NCBI GenBank assembly: GCA_024239075.1
Contig: JANBVI010000046.1
Coordinates: 1-56,378 of the forward strand
DNA from: Fischerella sp. CENA71
GTDB taxonomy: Bacteria > Cyanobacteriota > Cyanobacteriia > Cyanobacteriales > Nostocaceae
Length of the DNA stretch: 56,378 nt
Direction of reading: 5' to 3'
The notes under the pieces were generated by a model that was not told the origin of the DNA, did no database searches, and saw nothing but the letters and a program-made list of their open reading frames with translations. Each line of letters begins with the position of its first letter. The stretch's first letter is position 1. Made by a program: the position numbers and the translations under genes. Shown piece after piece: positions 47,340 to 55,205 of the stretch.

Positions 47340-48446
47340 TCAATTTACTCTTGAGTAAGATTTTTGGTGAGATATGGGAGCTAGTGCTATGTCACTCCAC
47401 CGTATGACATTAGCGGCTGCGACACCTCCGACACCAAATCCATATACTAGGACTAAGTCGTTTTCACGAATTTTACCTAACTGGGCAGCGTGATACAAAT
47501 TGACTAATGTAATTACTGGCCCAATATTTGCGTACTCAGGATAAAGATTAAGTGTACGTTTTGGATCAATATCTAATATGCGAGCGCAAAAACTCGCAAA
47601 CCAAGCCATAGGTGTATGAAATAGGAAAAAGTCAATTTGATCTAAAGTGAGATTAGCGGCAGCAACAGCACCTTCACAACAAGTACGAAGTAAATCAGCA
47701 GCAGTATCACGCAAAAGTTTGCTGGCACTCTCGTTCACTCGCACACATACCGATGGATTCCCGTAGCGGTCTGCTTCTAGAACAGGAATTAAGATATCAG
47801 ACAATATACCTGTATGAATAGTTTTAGTTCCAAGAATTCCCTGTTGTTTTGGCAGTGAACCGACTACAAAAGCTCCTGCTCCATCACTGATAAACCATGA
47901 TACAGTATCATCTTCGGCAAACAAGCGAGAGTATGTACATGAAATCACTACTAGAATATTTTGATACTCTCCCGCTCTAACTAATGCACAGGCAGTTTGC
48001 AATGCAACTGGAGTCACACCACTAGCCGCATCCAAATTCCAGGCAGCACCTTTGACTCCAAGTTGGCGAGCAAGGAAGGTTGCATTACCAAATCCGATTT
48101 GTTCAGGCCAGACTGAAGCAACTATCATGAGATCGATGTCTTCAGCAGAAAGCTTGGCTGCTTTGAGAGCATCTTGGGCAGCACGATACTCTAGCATGAG
48201 ATCTGATTCTTCTGAAGAGAGTATCCATTGTTGAATAGTTCCGCGAAAAGGATCTTGAAGATAAGGCTCCATTTCTATATCGAATTCATTGCTAGGAATG
48301 GACTCGGTGAATGAAAATAATTTAGCTAAGGTTTGTTGTTGGGCAGTTGCAACTAACTCAGGATAATTTTTGTTGTAATAATCATTGGTACGGAGGGTAC
48401 TTGGAAGACTGATAGCAAGTGATCGCAATCCTACTGAGGAATACAC
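47340..48446 (-). CDS. KAS III-like protein with Ser replacing the catalytic Cys
   Basis: The 368-residue protein has the thiolase fold pattern of FabH relatives: EYRAAQDALKAAKLSAEDIDLMIVASVWP, SWFISDGAGAFVVG, and a C-terminal DLVLVYGFGVGGVAAANVIRW. Where FabH has the nucleophilic Cys, the line reads D139-A-A-S142-G-V-T (codon AGT at 48021-48023). His277 (FFLFHTPM) and Asn307 (EYANIGP) of the triad are present. Ser-type members such as DpsC transfer or load starter acyl groups rather than condense by decarboxylation. It starts at GTG with AGGAG upstream, 15 bp after the ThDP gene. Confidence 0.85.
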   Translation of the reverse strand: MYSSVGLRSLAISLPSTLRTNDYYNKNYPELVATAQQQTLAKLFSFTESIPSNEFDIEMEPYLQDPFRGTIQQWILSSEESDLMLEYRAAQDALKAAKLSAEDIDLMIVASVWPEQIGFGNATFLARQLGVKGAAWNLDAASGVTPVALQTACALVRAGEYQNILVVISCTYSRLFAEDDTVSWFISDGAGAFVVGSLPKQQGILGTKTIHTGILSDILIPVLEADRYGNPSVCVRVNESASKLLRDTAADLLRTCCEGAVAAANLTLDQIDFFLFHTPMAWFASFCARILDIDPKRTLNLYPEYANIGPVITLVNLYHAAQLGKIRENDLVLVYGFGVGGVAAANVIRWSDIALAPISHQKSYSRVN

Positions 48447-48461
48447 AGTAACAATCTCCTG

Positions 48462-50351
48462 TTAGTGCTTGGCGCTTTGTGACATTAAATTATAGACACG
48501 GCTTCCTACTGGTGCAGCTTGACTCGGATCAATAGCTACATCAACTACAAATGGGCCTGTTGCAGCTAGGGCTTTCTCCAATGCTGCTTGTATATCAGAC
48601 TCGCGCTCTACACGAATACCATCGGCTCCCATTCCCCGAGCAAGCATGACAAAATCAACTGATGGAATCTCTGCATCTATATTTTTAAAGCCCAGCAGTG
48701 CCATTCCTTGTTTACACATGTTGTAACTTGCGTCGTTGAGTACAATCCAAACGGCAGGAATTTGATATTTTACAGCTGTACTCACTTCATTGTTCATTAG
48801 CATAGCACCATCGCCAACGATCGCAACGGCTTTACTGTTTTGTGCGAGCGCCGCACCCACAACACCAGTCACAAAATGACCCATAGACCCAAAACCAGAG
48901 CCGCTTCGATACTGCTCTGGTCTGCTGAACTTCAGTAAATGGGTTGCCCAGGCAAGCGAGTTACCCGACTCAGCCATGACTAATGTGTTACTTGCTTGAA
49001 CAATGACTTTTTGAATGATACTGAAGAGGACTTGAGGACGCACCAGACCATTATCTTGGATATCAGGCACAGAATAACTAGGTAATGGTAATTCTTTAGT
49101 TTGCAGACGAGTTAGGCGTTTAGGAAAGTGTTTCAACAATGCTTTGACAAACACTTCTATATCAGCCTGGACAGCAAAGGTTTCGGCAAATGGATATGCA
49201 GTTCCAGCTATCTCTGGATCGATATCAACATGTACAAAACCTTTTGAGGGAACCATTATCGGGTTCCAGGAAGAAGTACGTTCACTCAAGCGGGTTCCTA
49301 GCACTAGTATCCGTGAAGGACAGTTTTCCCGCATATATTTAAAAACAGAATTATGCCCACCGAAACCAGTTACACCTACAAATTGCGGATGATCTTCTGG
49401 AAAAATACCCTTACCACGCGGTGAAGACATCACAGCTACTCCCGTTCTCTTAGCAAGTTCACGGATGATCCCCGCCGCTTTGCGTGCTCCAAATCCAACC
49501 CATATCGCAAAAGATCCTTCTGACAACAAATGTACACATTTTGTAATTGTTTCTTTATTAGCACTAGCTGGGCTATGCGAAAGATTAATTTTTGGTAATG
49601 GTTCTTTCAGGAAGCTAGTTTGAACATCTACGGGGAGACTTAAATGAGCTACAAAACCTCCAGGTTGTGATAAGCCAGACGCTAGTTTGCGAGAAATTTC
49701 GGGAAGTTGAGCGCCTGATTCAACAACAGTAGCATAGTGAAATAGTGAACCGGAAGTAAAGATACCTGCACTAGGCATTCTATGGGCGCTGGTTTCCTGA
49801 AGCGCCCATCGCCCGCGTTGAGCACAGGAAGTAGAACCTGATAAGAAAATTACCTTTGCACCTTCCCAGCGAGCAGCCAAAAGACCTGTCAGAGCATTGG
49901 TAATTCCTGGACCTGTTGTACCAAACACTACGATTGGGGAACCACTAGCAAAATAAGCCTCTGTTACTGCAAAGGCTGCTCCTGCTTCGTGGCGAAAATG
50001 AATTACTTTAATCGAACTGTTTTCTAATGCAGCCCATAATGGTGCGATCGCTCCCCCGGAAACCCCGAATGCATACTTCACTCCCAAATCTTCTAATATT
50101 TTGACTACTGTAGAGACAACTGAAACATTTGTAGTTAACTGCTGACTGTTAAGAGGTATAACATCTGAGGTGATGTTTGATGGGAAATTTATCAGAAGCG
50201 GGTAATGTAAAAGCGATGGAGATGGTAGAGAAGCAGAAGAGTCAAACAGGTGTTGAAAGTGGATGATTTTCTCTGAGGAAACCGAACCGGGGGTACGACA
50301 ATTCGGTTTTGCACTCTTATTCATATTATTGAGAGGTTGTGTAACACTCAT
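48462..50351 (-). CDS. ThDP-dependent acetolactate synthase-like enzyme
   Basis: The 629-residue protein has a 75-residue low-similarity N-terminal extension. The ThDP-fold parts follow: GVKYAFGVSGGAIAPLWAAL, catalytic-type Glu in FRHEAGAAFAVTEAYF, GTTGPGITNALTGLLAARWEG, a central domain with DIDPEIAG, and the cofactor motif GDGAMLMNNEVSTAVKYQ followed by LNDASYN. Family members join two keto acids or an aldehyde and a keto acid (acyloin chemistry); ScyA of scytonemin synthesis is a cyanobacterial relative of similar size. No other scytonemin genes are here. It is the first gene of the operon ending in accC. Confidence 0.88.
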   Translation of the reverse strand: MSVTQPLNNMNKSAKPNCRTPGSVSSEKIIHFQHLFDSSASLPSPSLLHYPLLINFPSNITSDVIPLNSQQLTTNVSVVSTVVKILEDLGVKYAFGVSGGAIAPLWAALENSSIKVIHFRHEAGAAFAVTEAYFASGSPIVVFGTTGPGITNALTGLLAARWEGAKVIFLSGSTSCAQRGRWALQETSAHRMPSAGIFTSGSLFHYATVVESGAQLPEISRKLASGLSQPGGFVAHLSLPVDVQTSFLKEPLPKINLSHSPASANKETITKCVHLLSEGSFAIWVGFGARKAAGIIRELAKRTGVAVMSSPRGKGIFPEDHPQFVGVTGFGGHNSVFKYMRENCPSRILVLGTRLSERTSSWNPIMVPSKGFVHVDIDPEIAGTAYPFAETFAVQADIEVFVKALLKHFPKRLTRLQTKELPLPSYSVPDIQDNGLVRPQVLFSIIQKVIVQASNTLVMAESGNSLAWATHLLKFSRPEQYRSGSGFGSMGHFVTGVVGAALAQNSKAVAIVGDGAMLMNNEVSTAVKYQIPAVWIVLNDASYNMCKQGMALLGFKNIDAEIPSVDFVMLARGMGADGIRVERESDIQAALEKALAATGPFVVDVAIDPSQAAPVGSRVYNLMSQSAKH

Positions 50352-50608
50352 AGGATGAAAAACTACCTGGGTAAGAATTTACAGTTGATAAAGTTATAAA
50401 GCAAAAGAATCTCTTGCAAAGATTAGATTTTTGGCTTCCGTCAACTTAAGTTATGAATTTGATTCAACTGTACTTAATTTTGCAATTCTTAAGGGGTCTT
50501 GTCTAGCGAAAATAAGGGACTTAAGCACGAACTTAAGTCCTTAAGTACTTTTTCCCTTTATTTCTTTGTGCACGAAGTACGGTTATATGAAGCGTCTGAG
50601 ATTATATG
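50352..50608. promoter_or_regulatory. Promoter region of the ThDP operon with hairpin
   Basis: A hairpin, AAGGGACTTAAG at 50514-50525 pairing with CTTAAGTCCTT at 50532-50542 over a CACGAA loop, lies about 165 bp upstream of the ThDP start codon and is followed at once by CTTAAGTACTT and a T-run. It could terminate transcription coming from the left on the plus strand or serve as an operator. Confidence 0.4.
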
Positions 50609-50920
50609 TCACTCATTGTTTGCGTAATCCAAATTGGAAATAATTAATTTCCAAAAAATGTCTGAAACCATTGCTATATCTAGCTTTGATATTCTTGTAT
50701 ATAATCGGCAATTTTCACGGATGCGACTTTCACGCTCACATGTTGCTAGGAATTTAGATGTGCCGAATGCGATCGCACTTTTACTGGGCAAATCTCTAAA
50801 GTCTATATACTTCAAAGACTTGATGTGTTGAATCAATATTATAGTAAGGGTTTTTGCCCTTTGGATTAATTCTTTATTTCCAGAATCGATTACCGAATGG
50901 CGAGTTAATACTTTACTCAA
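50609..50920 (-). CDS. Small hypothetical protein, doubtful
   Basis: A 103-codon frame starts at TTG 50920 behind a reasonable AAAGAGGAAG site. The product is basic, with no signal, membrane helix or recognised domain. A shorter antisense frame overlaps it. It could be a real small gene, but only the site and the length support it. Confidence 0.3.
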   Translation of the reverse strand: MSKVLTRHSVIDSGNKELIQRAKTLTIILIQHIKSLKYIDFRDLPSKSAIAFGTSKFLATCERESRIRENCRLYTRISKLDIAMVSDIFWKLIISNLDYANNE

Positions 50921-51071
50921 GTTAACTTCCTCTTTAACTTCCTAATGTTCAGTAGTAAAAACAGTTAAATTGTATAATATAAGCTCATTACCTGACGATT
51001 AAAGAGATTTTGAGGCAAGTAAAATTATTTTTCTACTACGAACAAAAACAAGCTCCAAGTCCAGTTGTGTT

Positions 51072-51464
51072 ATGCCTATAGTACCTGAAACCTATAACTA
51101 TTGTTGTTGCGAATTGAATGACGATAACAAGAAAGAAGAATATGCAGTTATTAAAGGAGCTATACCCAAAGACATAAAGTATAGATTCAAGGTTGTGTGC
51201 ATTCAGAAAGAATTAGAGATGAGTACTGTTTTAGAAGAATTAATCCAAGAATGGGTACAAAAAAAGTCACCTATTGTAGAATCTTATGTTAATTTCGCTA
51301 AGGACGAATTAGAGGATGTTAAAGGATACATCTCAAAATCTCTCAAACTTCAGTTCAAAATTATTTGTGCTCAGAAAAAGGTTAAGATGCGCTCTGTCCT
51401 ATACTATCTAATCAATCAATGGTTACAATCTGTTGAGCCGATGTTTGAACCTTCTGATGGTTAA
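51072..51464 (+). CDS. Tandem ribbon-helix-helix-like protein
   Basis: The 130-residue protein holds two homologous segments: VIKGAIPKDIKYRFKVVCIQ with MSTVLEELIQEWVQ (about 26-63), and VKGYISKSLKLQFKIICAQ with MRSVLYYLINQWLQ (about 83-121). Each has the strand-helix-helix pattern of ribbon-helix-helix DNA-binding proteins (CopG/ParG-like). Such proteins usually bind DNA as dimers of one unit each; here one chain may mimic the dimer. It could regulate nearby genes or be a partition or antitoxin-type protein; no toxin gene is adjacent. The ribosome binding site is weak. Confidence 0.72.
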   Translation: MPIVPETYNYCCCELNDDNKKEEYAVIKGAIPKDIKYRFKVVCIQKELEMSTVLEELIQEWVQKKSPIVESYVNFAKDELEDVKGYISKSLKLQFKIICAQKKVKMRSVLYYLINQWLQSVEPMFEPSDG

Positions 51465-51732
51465 AATCGTGAAGACAAACAGGCGTAAAATGACTTTTGT
51501 GCTTGTTGGATATTATGACCGCAATCTATGTTTAGATATGGCTGAATATCCATCAAGTTTATTACTAGTATGAACAAAAGCAAATTGGCTAAGTATGAAT
51601 AAATATTCTTCACGTCTGATGTCTTCTGCACATCACTAAATCTCCCTGTCTATCTTCATCCAGATATTTTGAGTTGCTTAAGTACTAGATAATTATCATT
51701 TCACGAAATCAAAGACATTCTGGAGCAAAATA
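51465..51732. other. Spacer before the two-component pair
   Basis: This AT-rich spacer contains CTTAAGTACTAG at 51677-51688, related to palindromes upstream of the WD40 and ThDP genes. No open frame of note. Confidence 0.4.
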
Positions 51733-52962
51733 ATGGAAGGATATTCGCCTATTACTATGAATTTTAATTGCTTATTAAAAAAATATAATCGTACACTTCC
51801 ACTCTCTTGGGAATTAACAAAATATAGAAAATTAAAGAAACCAATACGACATAATTATAATTGGTTTCAAACTTTAGTAGAAGCTACTGAAACTATCCTT
51901 TTTATCAAACAAGATACGCAATTATATTATATCAATTCAGTCGCAGAATTAATTACAGGTTACACAAAAGAAGAGTTTTTTAATCAACCCGACATTAATG
52001 AACTCATACAAAAATATTGGCATTCTTGTCAATCTAATCAATTTCCCTATTCTGAACTAAAAAATTTTAAGCATCATCAAGAAATCAAAATTATCACCAA
52101 AAATGGTGATGAATGTTGGCTAGATTGCTACGTACAGACAATTAAATTCAAAGGAAAATTAGCTGTAATGGGTACAGCATTTAATATCACTCAGTATAAA
52201 AAAGCAGAAGCAAAAATTAGGGAGACTCTAGAAAAAGCAAAAGAATTCATCGAACTCCAGACTAATTTCGTTTCAATCATCTCCCATGAAATTCGTGTTC
52301 CCATGCATAATATTTCCTTCTCTGCTAGTCTATTAAAGCGTTATGGTCAACAATGTACTGACTTAGAAAAATTTGAGTATATAAATTTTATTGAAACCTC
52401 TGTCGATCAACTCAATTATTTACTAGATAATGCTCGGATGTTAGTCGAAGCAGACATAGGCAAACACAAATTTGAACCGCAATTAATTAATGTTGTTCAA
52501 TTATGCCAAGAAACAATAAACAAAATACAATTTTATGATCAACAGCAACATATAATATCTTTCGTTAATCATAATATTTGTCCATCAGCTTGGTTAGATA
52601 AAAAGTTAGTACAGCCAATTTTAATCAATTTACTCTCCAATGCAATTAAATATTCTTCTCCAGGTAGCATGATTAATTTTGAGCTTTATTGTGAGAATGA
52701 AAATATTGTTTTTCAAATAGAAGATCAAGGAATTGGAATTCCAGCTATAAGCCAAAAACAAATATTTGAACCATTTTATCGTGGTCAAAATATTAGTAAT
52801 ATTCCAGGTGAAGGAATCGGATTGGCAATTGTTAAAAGATTTGTGGATTTACACGGTGGCACAATTAGTTTGATAAGCGAAGTAGGGATAGGTACCACAT
52901 TCACTATTAGATTACCAATGAAGCAGTCATTAGCAATCTCGGAAATCTTATCTGTCGCTTAA
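51733..52962 (+). CDS. PAS-domain sensor histidine kinase
   Basis: The 409-residue protein has no membrane helix. A PAS domain (about 45-155: LFIKQDTQLYYINSVAELITGYTKEEFF ... AVMGTAFNITQYKKAEAKI) is followed by HisKA with phospho-acceptor His in IISHEIRVPMHNISF and by an HATPase domain (N-box LLSNAIKYSSPG, G1 EDQGIGIPA, G2 GEGIGLAIVKRFVDLHGG). It is a soluble hybrid-free kinase. GGAG precedes the ATG. The response regulator gene starts 27 bp after its stop, so the two form a pair. Confidence 0.95.
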   Translation: MEGYSPITMNFNCLLKKYNRTLPLSWELTKYRKLKKPIRHNYNWFQTLVEATETILFIKQDTQLYYINSVAELITGYTKEEFFNQPDINELIQKYWHSCQSNQFPYSELKNFKHHQEIKIITKNGDECWLDCYVQTIKFKGKLAVMGTAFNITQYKKAEAKIRETLEKAKEFIELQTNFVSIISHEIRVPMHNISFSASLLKRYGQQCTDLEKFEYINFIETSVDQLNYLLDNARMLVEADIGKHKFEPQLINVVQLCQETINKIQFYDQQQHIISFVNHNICPSAWLDKKLVQPILINLLSNAIKYSSPGSMINFELYCENENIVFQIEDQGIGIPAISQKQIFEPFYRGQNISNIPGEGIGLAIVKRFVDLHGGTISLISEVGIGTTFTIRLPMKQSLAISEILSVA

Positions 52963-52989
52963 ATAGTCAATGAGGAGCAAATCAAAACA

Positions 52990-53775
52990 ATGAAAAAGAT
53001 TTTATTAATTGAAGATGAAATAAAAACTAAGAACTTTTTTCTAAATTGTCTTAATATCGAAGGTTTCCATACCATTAGTGCAGAAAATGGTTTAACTGGC
53101 ATACAATCGGCAAAAGAACAATTACCTGATTTGGTGATTTGCGATGTTGTGATGCAAGAGCTTGATGGCTATAGCGTTCTAAATAAACTACGGCAAGATC
53201 CTGCTACAGCAATTATTCCTTTTATTTTTCTCACAGGGAAAGCATCTTACACTGATATCCGTAGAGGGATGGAATTAGGGGCAGATGATTACATCATTAA
53301 GCCTTGTAAGATAGAGGAAATACTAAAAGCAATTACAACACAATTAGAAAAACAGAAAATCATCAAGCAGTGGTATACTCATGAAATACAATGTGCTAAC
53401 TCTAAATTACTAACAGGCTCTCAGTCAATTTTTCCTAATTGTTCTCAATTAAATCAAGTTTTTCAATTTATTGAGGAAAATTATTACCGCCCCATAAAAC
53501 TTAGTGATATTGCCCTTGTAGTTGGTTACTCTCCTGCTTACTTAACTAACTTAGTAAAACGTAAGACTAATCGCAGTGTACATTGCTGGGTTACTGAGCG
53601 ACGCATGGCGGAAGCGCGCTTCTTGCTTATAAATACCGATGAACCAGTTAATCAAATTGCTGCTAAAGTAGGCTACCCAGATGCAGGGTATTTCATTCGT
53701 CAATTTCGTCAACTTTATAAAATCCCTCCAAAAGCATGGAGAAAAGCACAGAGCATAGATTCCGCTATCCGATAA
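52990..53775 (+). CDS. Response regulator with AraC-type HTH output
   Basis: The 261-residue protein has a receiver domain (KKILLIEDEIKTKNFFLNCL; phospho-Asp in DLVICDVVMQELDGYSVL; Lys in DDYIIKPCK) and a C-terminal AraC/XylS DNA-binding domain (YRPIKLSDIALVVGYSPAYL and VNQIAAKVGYPDAGYFIRQF). It is a transcription factor paired with the kinase upstream (GAGGAG site). Target genes are unknown; the adjacent biosynthetic locus is a plausible target. Confidence 0.95.
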   Translation: MKKILLIEDEIKTKNFFLNCLNIEGFHTISAENGLTGIQSAKEQLPDLVICDVVMQELDGYSVLNKLRQDPATAIIPFIFLTGKASYTDIRRGMELGADDYIIKPCKIEEILKAITTQLEKQKIIKQWYTHEIQCANSKLLTGSQSIFPNCSQLNQVFQFIEENYYRPIKLSDIALVVGYSPAYLTNLVKRKTNRSVHCWVTERRMAEARFLLINTDEPVNQIAAKVGYPDAGYFIRQFRQLYKIPPKAWRKAQSIDSAIR

Positions 53776-53973
53776 GTGGTTGGACAAAATTAAATTCATT
53801 CGTGGGCTATCCTTGAGTCACATATTAGACATCTCCGAAAATTATCAAAGCTGCTTTGTGACTGATTTATAAGCGGTAGATACAAGTTTTGCAGATTAGC
53901 TAGTCTAGACGATAAAATAAGACTTTGAGATATTTGTTGTTGCTAACAAGACAAAAAACTCTATTAATGTGCG

Positions 53974-54677
53974 TTAATTTCCGTATGATGAAATAGGAGA
54001 TACTGGTATTGGTAAAATTAGCGCTCCAATTCTTAATCTTACTAATCCACAAATGGTCATAATCACTTGTTCATACTTTTTAGAATTCAATTTAAATCTG
54101 TCTTGTACAACTCGAAATATTTTCACGGAACGGATGCGGTGTTCAACAAATATTCGTTTAGATGAAAATTTTTGATTTTCATCTTTTTGTTCAATTGTTA
54201 ACTCGCCATTTCTAGGTTTCTTAATTGGAGTTTCAATTAAATCTTCTCCAATATATCCCAGGTATCCTTTAAATTTTTGTTTTGTATGAAAGCGGTCGCG
54301 GTTTTCACGGAATAAAGTTATATCGCTTTTTGGTCCTGGTTCACCTGCAATGACATCAACAATATCTCTACCATCAGGTAAGATGACCATCTGAGTTTTA
54401 AATGTATGATTACTCTTTTTTCCTGAATAATATTTTTCTTGCTCGTCGTTATCTACAGGTCTTTGCCTGACTTGCTCATAGCTGTCAATAGTTAATTCAT
54501 ATTCTGTGAGAATCTCTTTAACAAGTTCACAATCTAACTCGTTTTTTTTTACTTGTTCAAGTAAACTAGGTGGCAACAACTCTCTTCAAAGTGGTAACCA
54601 ATAATTAAAGGTGTCATTTGCTGTCGATTCACTGACACCAAACTGGATACCAAGCAGTTGAAAAGTCGGTCGGGTAA
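53974..54677 (-). pseudogene. IS5-type (DDE_Tnp_4-like) transposase, broken
   Basis: The frame below 54579 carries the catalytic part (DGRDIVDVIAGEPGPKSDITLF, KIFVEHRIRSVKIFRVVQ-like end). In the same frame further upstream, sequence up to about 54677 encodes FQLLGIQFGVSESTANDTFN, the transposase HTH, but is cut by TGA at 54586-54588. Just beyond, group II intron sequence begins, so the gene has both a nonsense codon and an intron insertion. Confidence 0.8.
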
Positions 54678-54743
54678 CATTGGGGTGTCACCACCCCGCA
54701 GGTCGGGTAAGAAGATAGCGTTACCGCCATCCCCTCGGTGCGC

Positions 54744-54777
54744 GAACTAACCTTGAAAGTTTCCCCTCAGTTAGCTC
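54744..54777 (-). ncRNA. Group II intron domain V
   Basis: On the minus strand a 34-base element starts GAGCTAACTGAGG, has a GAAA loop segment and ends AAGGTTAGTTC. The ends pair (GAGCTAAC with GTTAGTTC), which is the size and layout of domain V, the catalytic core of group II introns. A domain VI-like hairpin follows toward 54705 and the intron 3' end lies between about 54665 and 54710. Confidence 0.72.
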
Positions 54778-54784
54778 AAGCATC

Positions 54785-55205
54785 TCAAACGCCCGATTGT
54801 GGACGCGGCTTCACTACCTGTAAATTTTGGCTGTGGACTTGTCGGTGACAATTAGGATGGAGCAGTACAAGGTTTTGTGCGCCATCAATTCCACCATGTG
54901 TTCGCCAAACCAGGTGATGGCTGTGCCATCCAGTAATTTTAGTAATTTTCTGGTTGCAAACAGGACAAATGCCGTTTTGTTCTTTCCATAGATGAAGCAG
55001 AGTTCGCTTACTTTTAAGGTTGTCTTCCATCTTTACGTCAAGACGTTTCTCGAAGTACTCTTCCCAGTTAGGGTCATAAGGATTAGCTTCTCCATGTACT
55101 TTAAAGTGCCGCTTAATCGGGACATTGGGGTATTTTCCCTCAACTTTTTCTCCAAACCATCTAAAACCATATTCGCCAGAACCGGCGAGCAAATAGCTCC
55201 TTGAG
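54785..55205 (-). pseudogene. Group II intron reverse transcriptase, C-terminal HNH part
   Basis: The frame holds the C-terminal part of an intron-encoded protein: VPIKRHFKVHGEANPYDPNW and EEYFEKRL, then an HNH endonuclease (GICPVCNQKI, WHSHHLVWRTHGG, LVLLHPNCHRQVHS). The reverse transcriptase and maturase domains are missing because the ISAs1-type element begins at 55206. It should be inactive. Confidence 0.85.

Noticed and set aside
48462-50351. Scytonemin pathway (ScyA homolog)
   Set aside because: The ThDP enzyme is ScyA-like in size and family, but scyB, scyC and the other scytonemin genes are absent and its operon partners differ.
50634-50831. Plus-strand 65-codon frame opposite the doubtful 50609-50920 gene
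   Set aside because: No ribosome site or recognisable protein; at most one of the two overlapping frames could be real.
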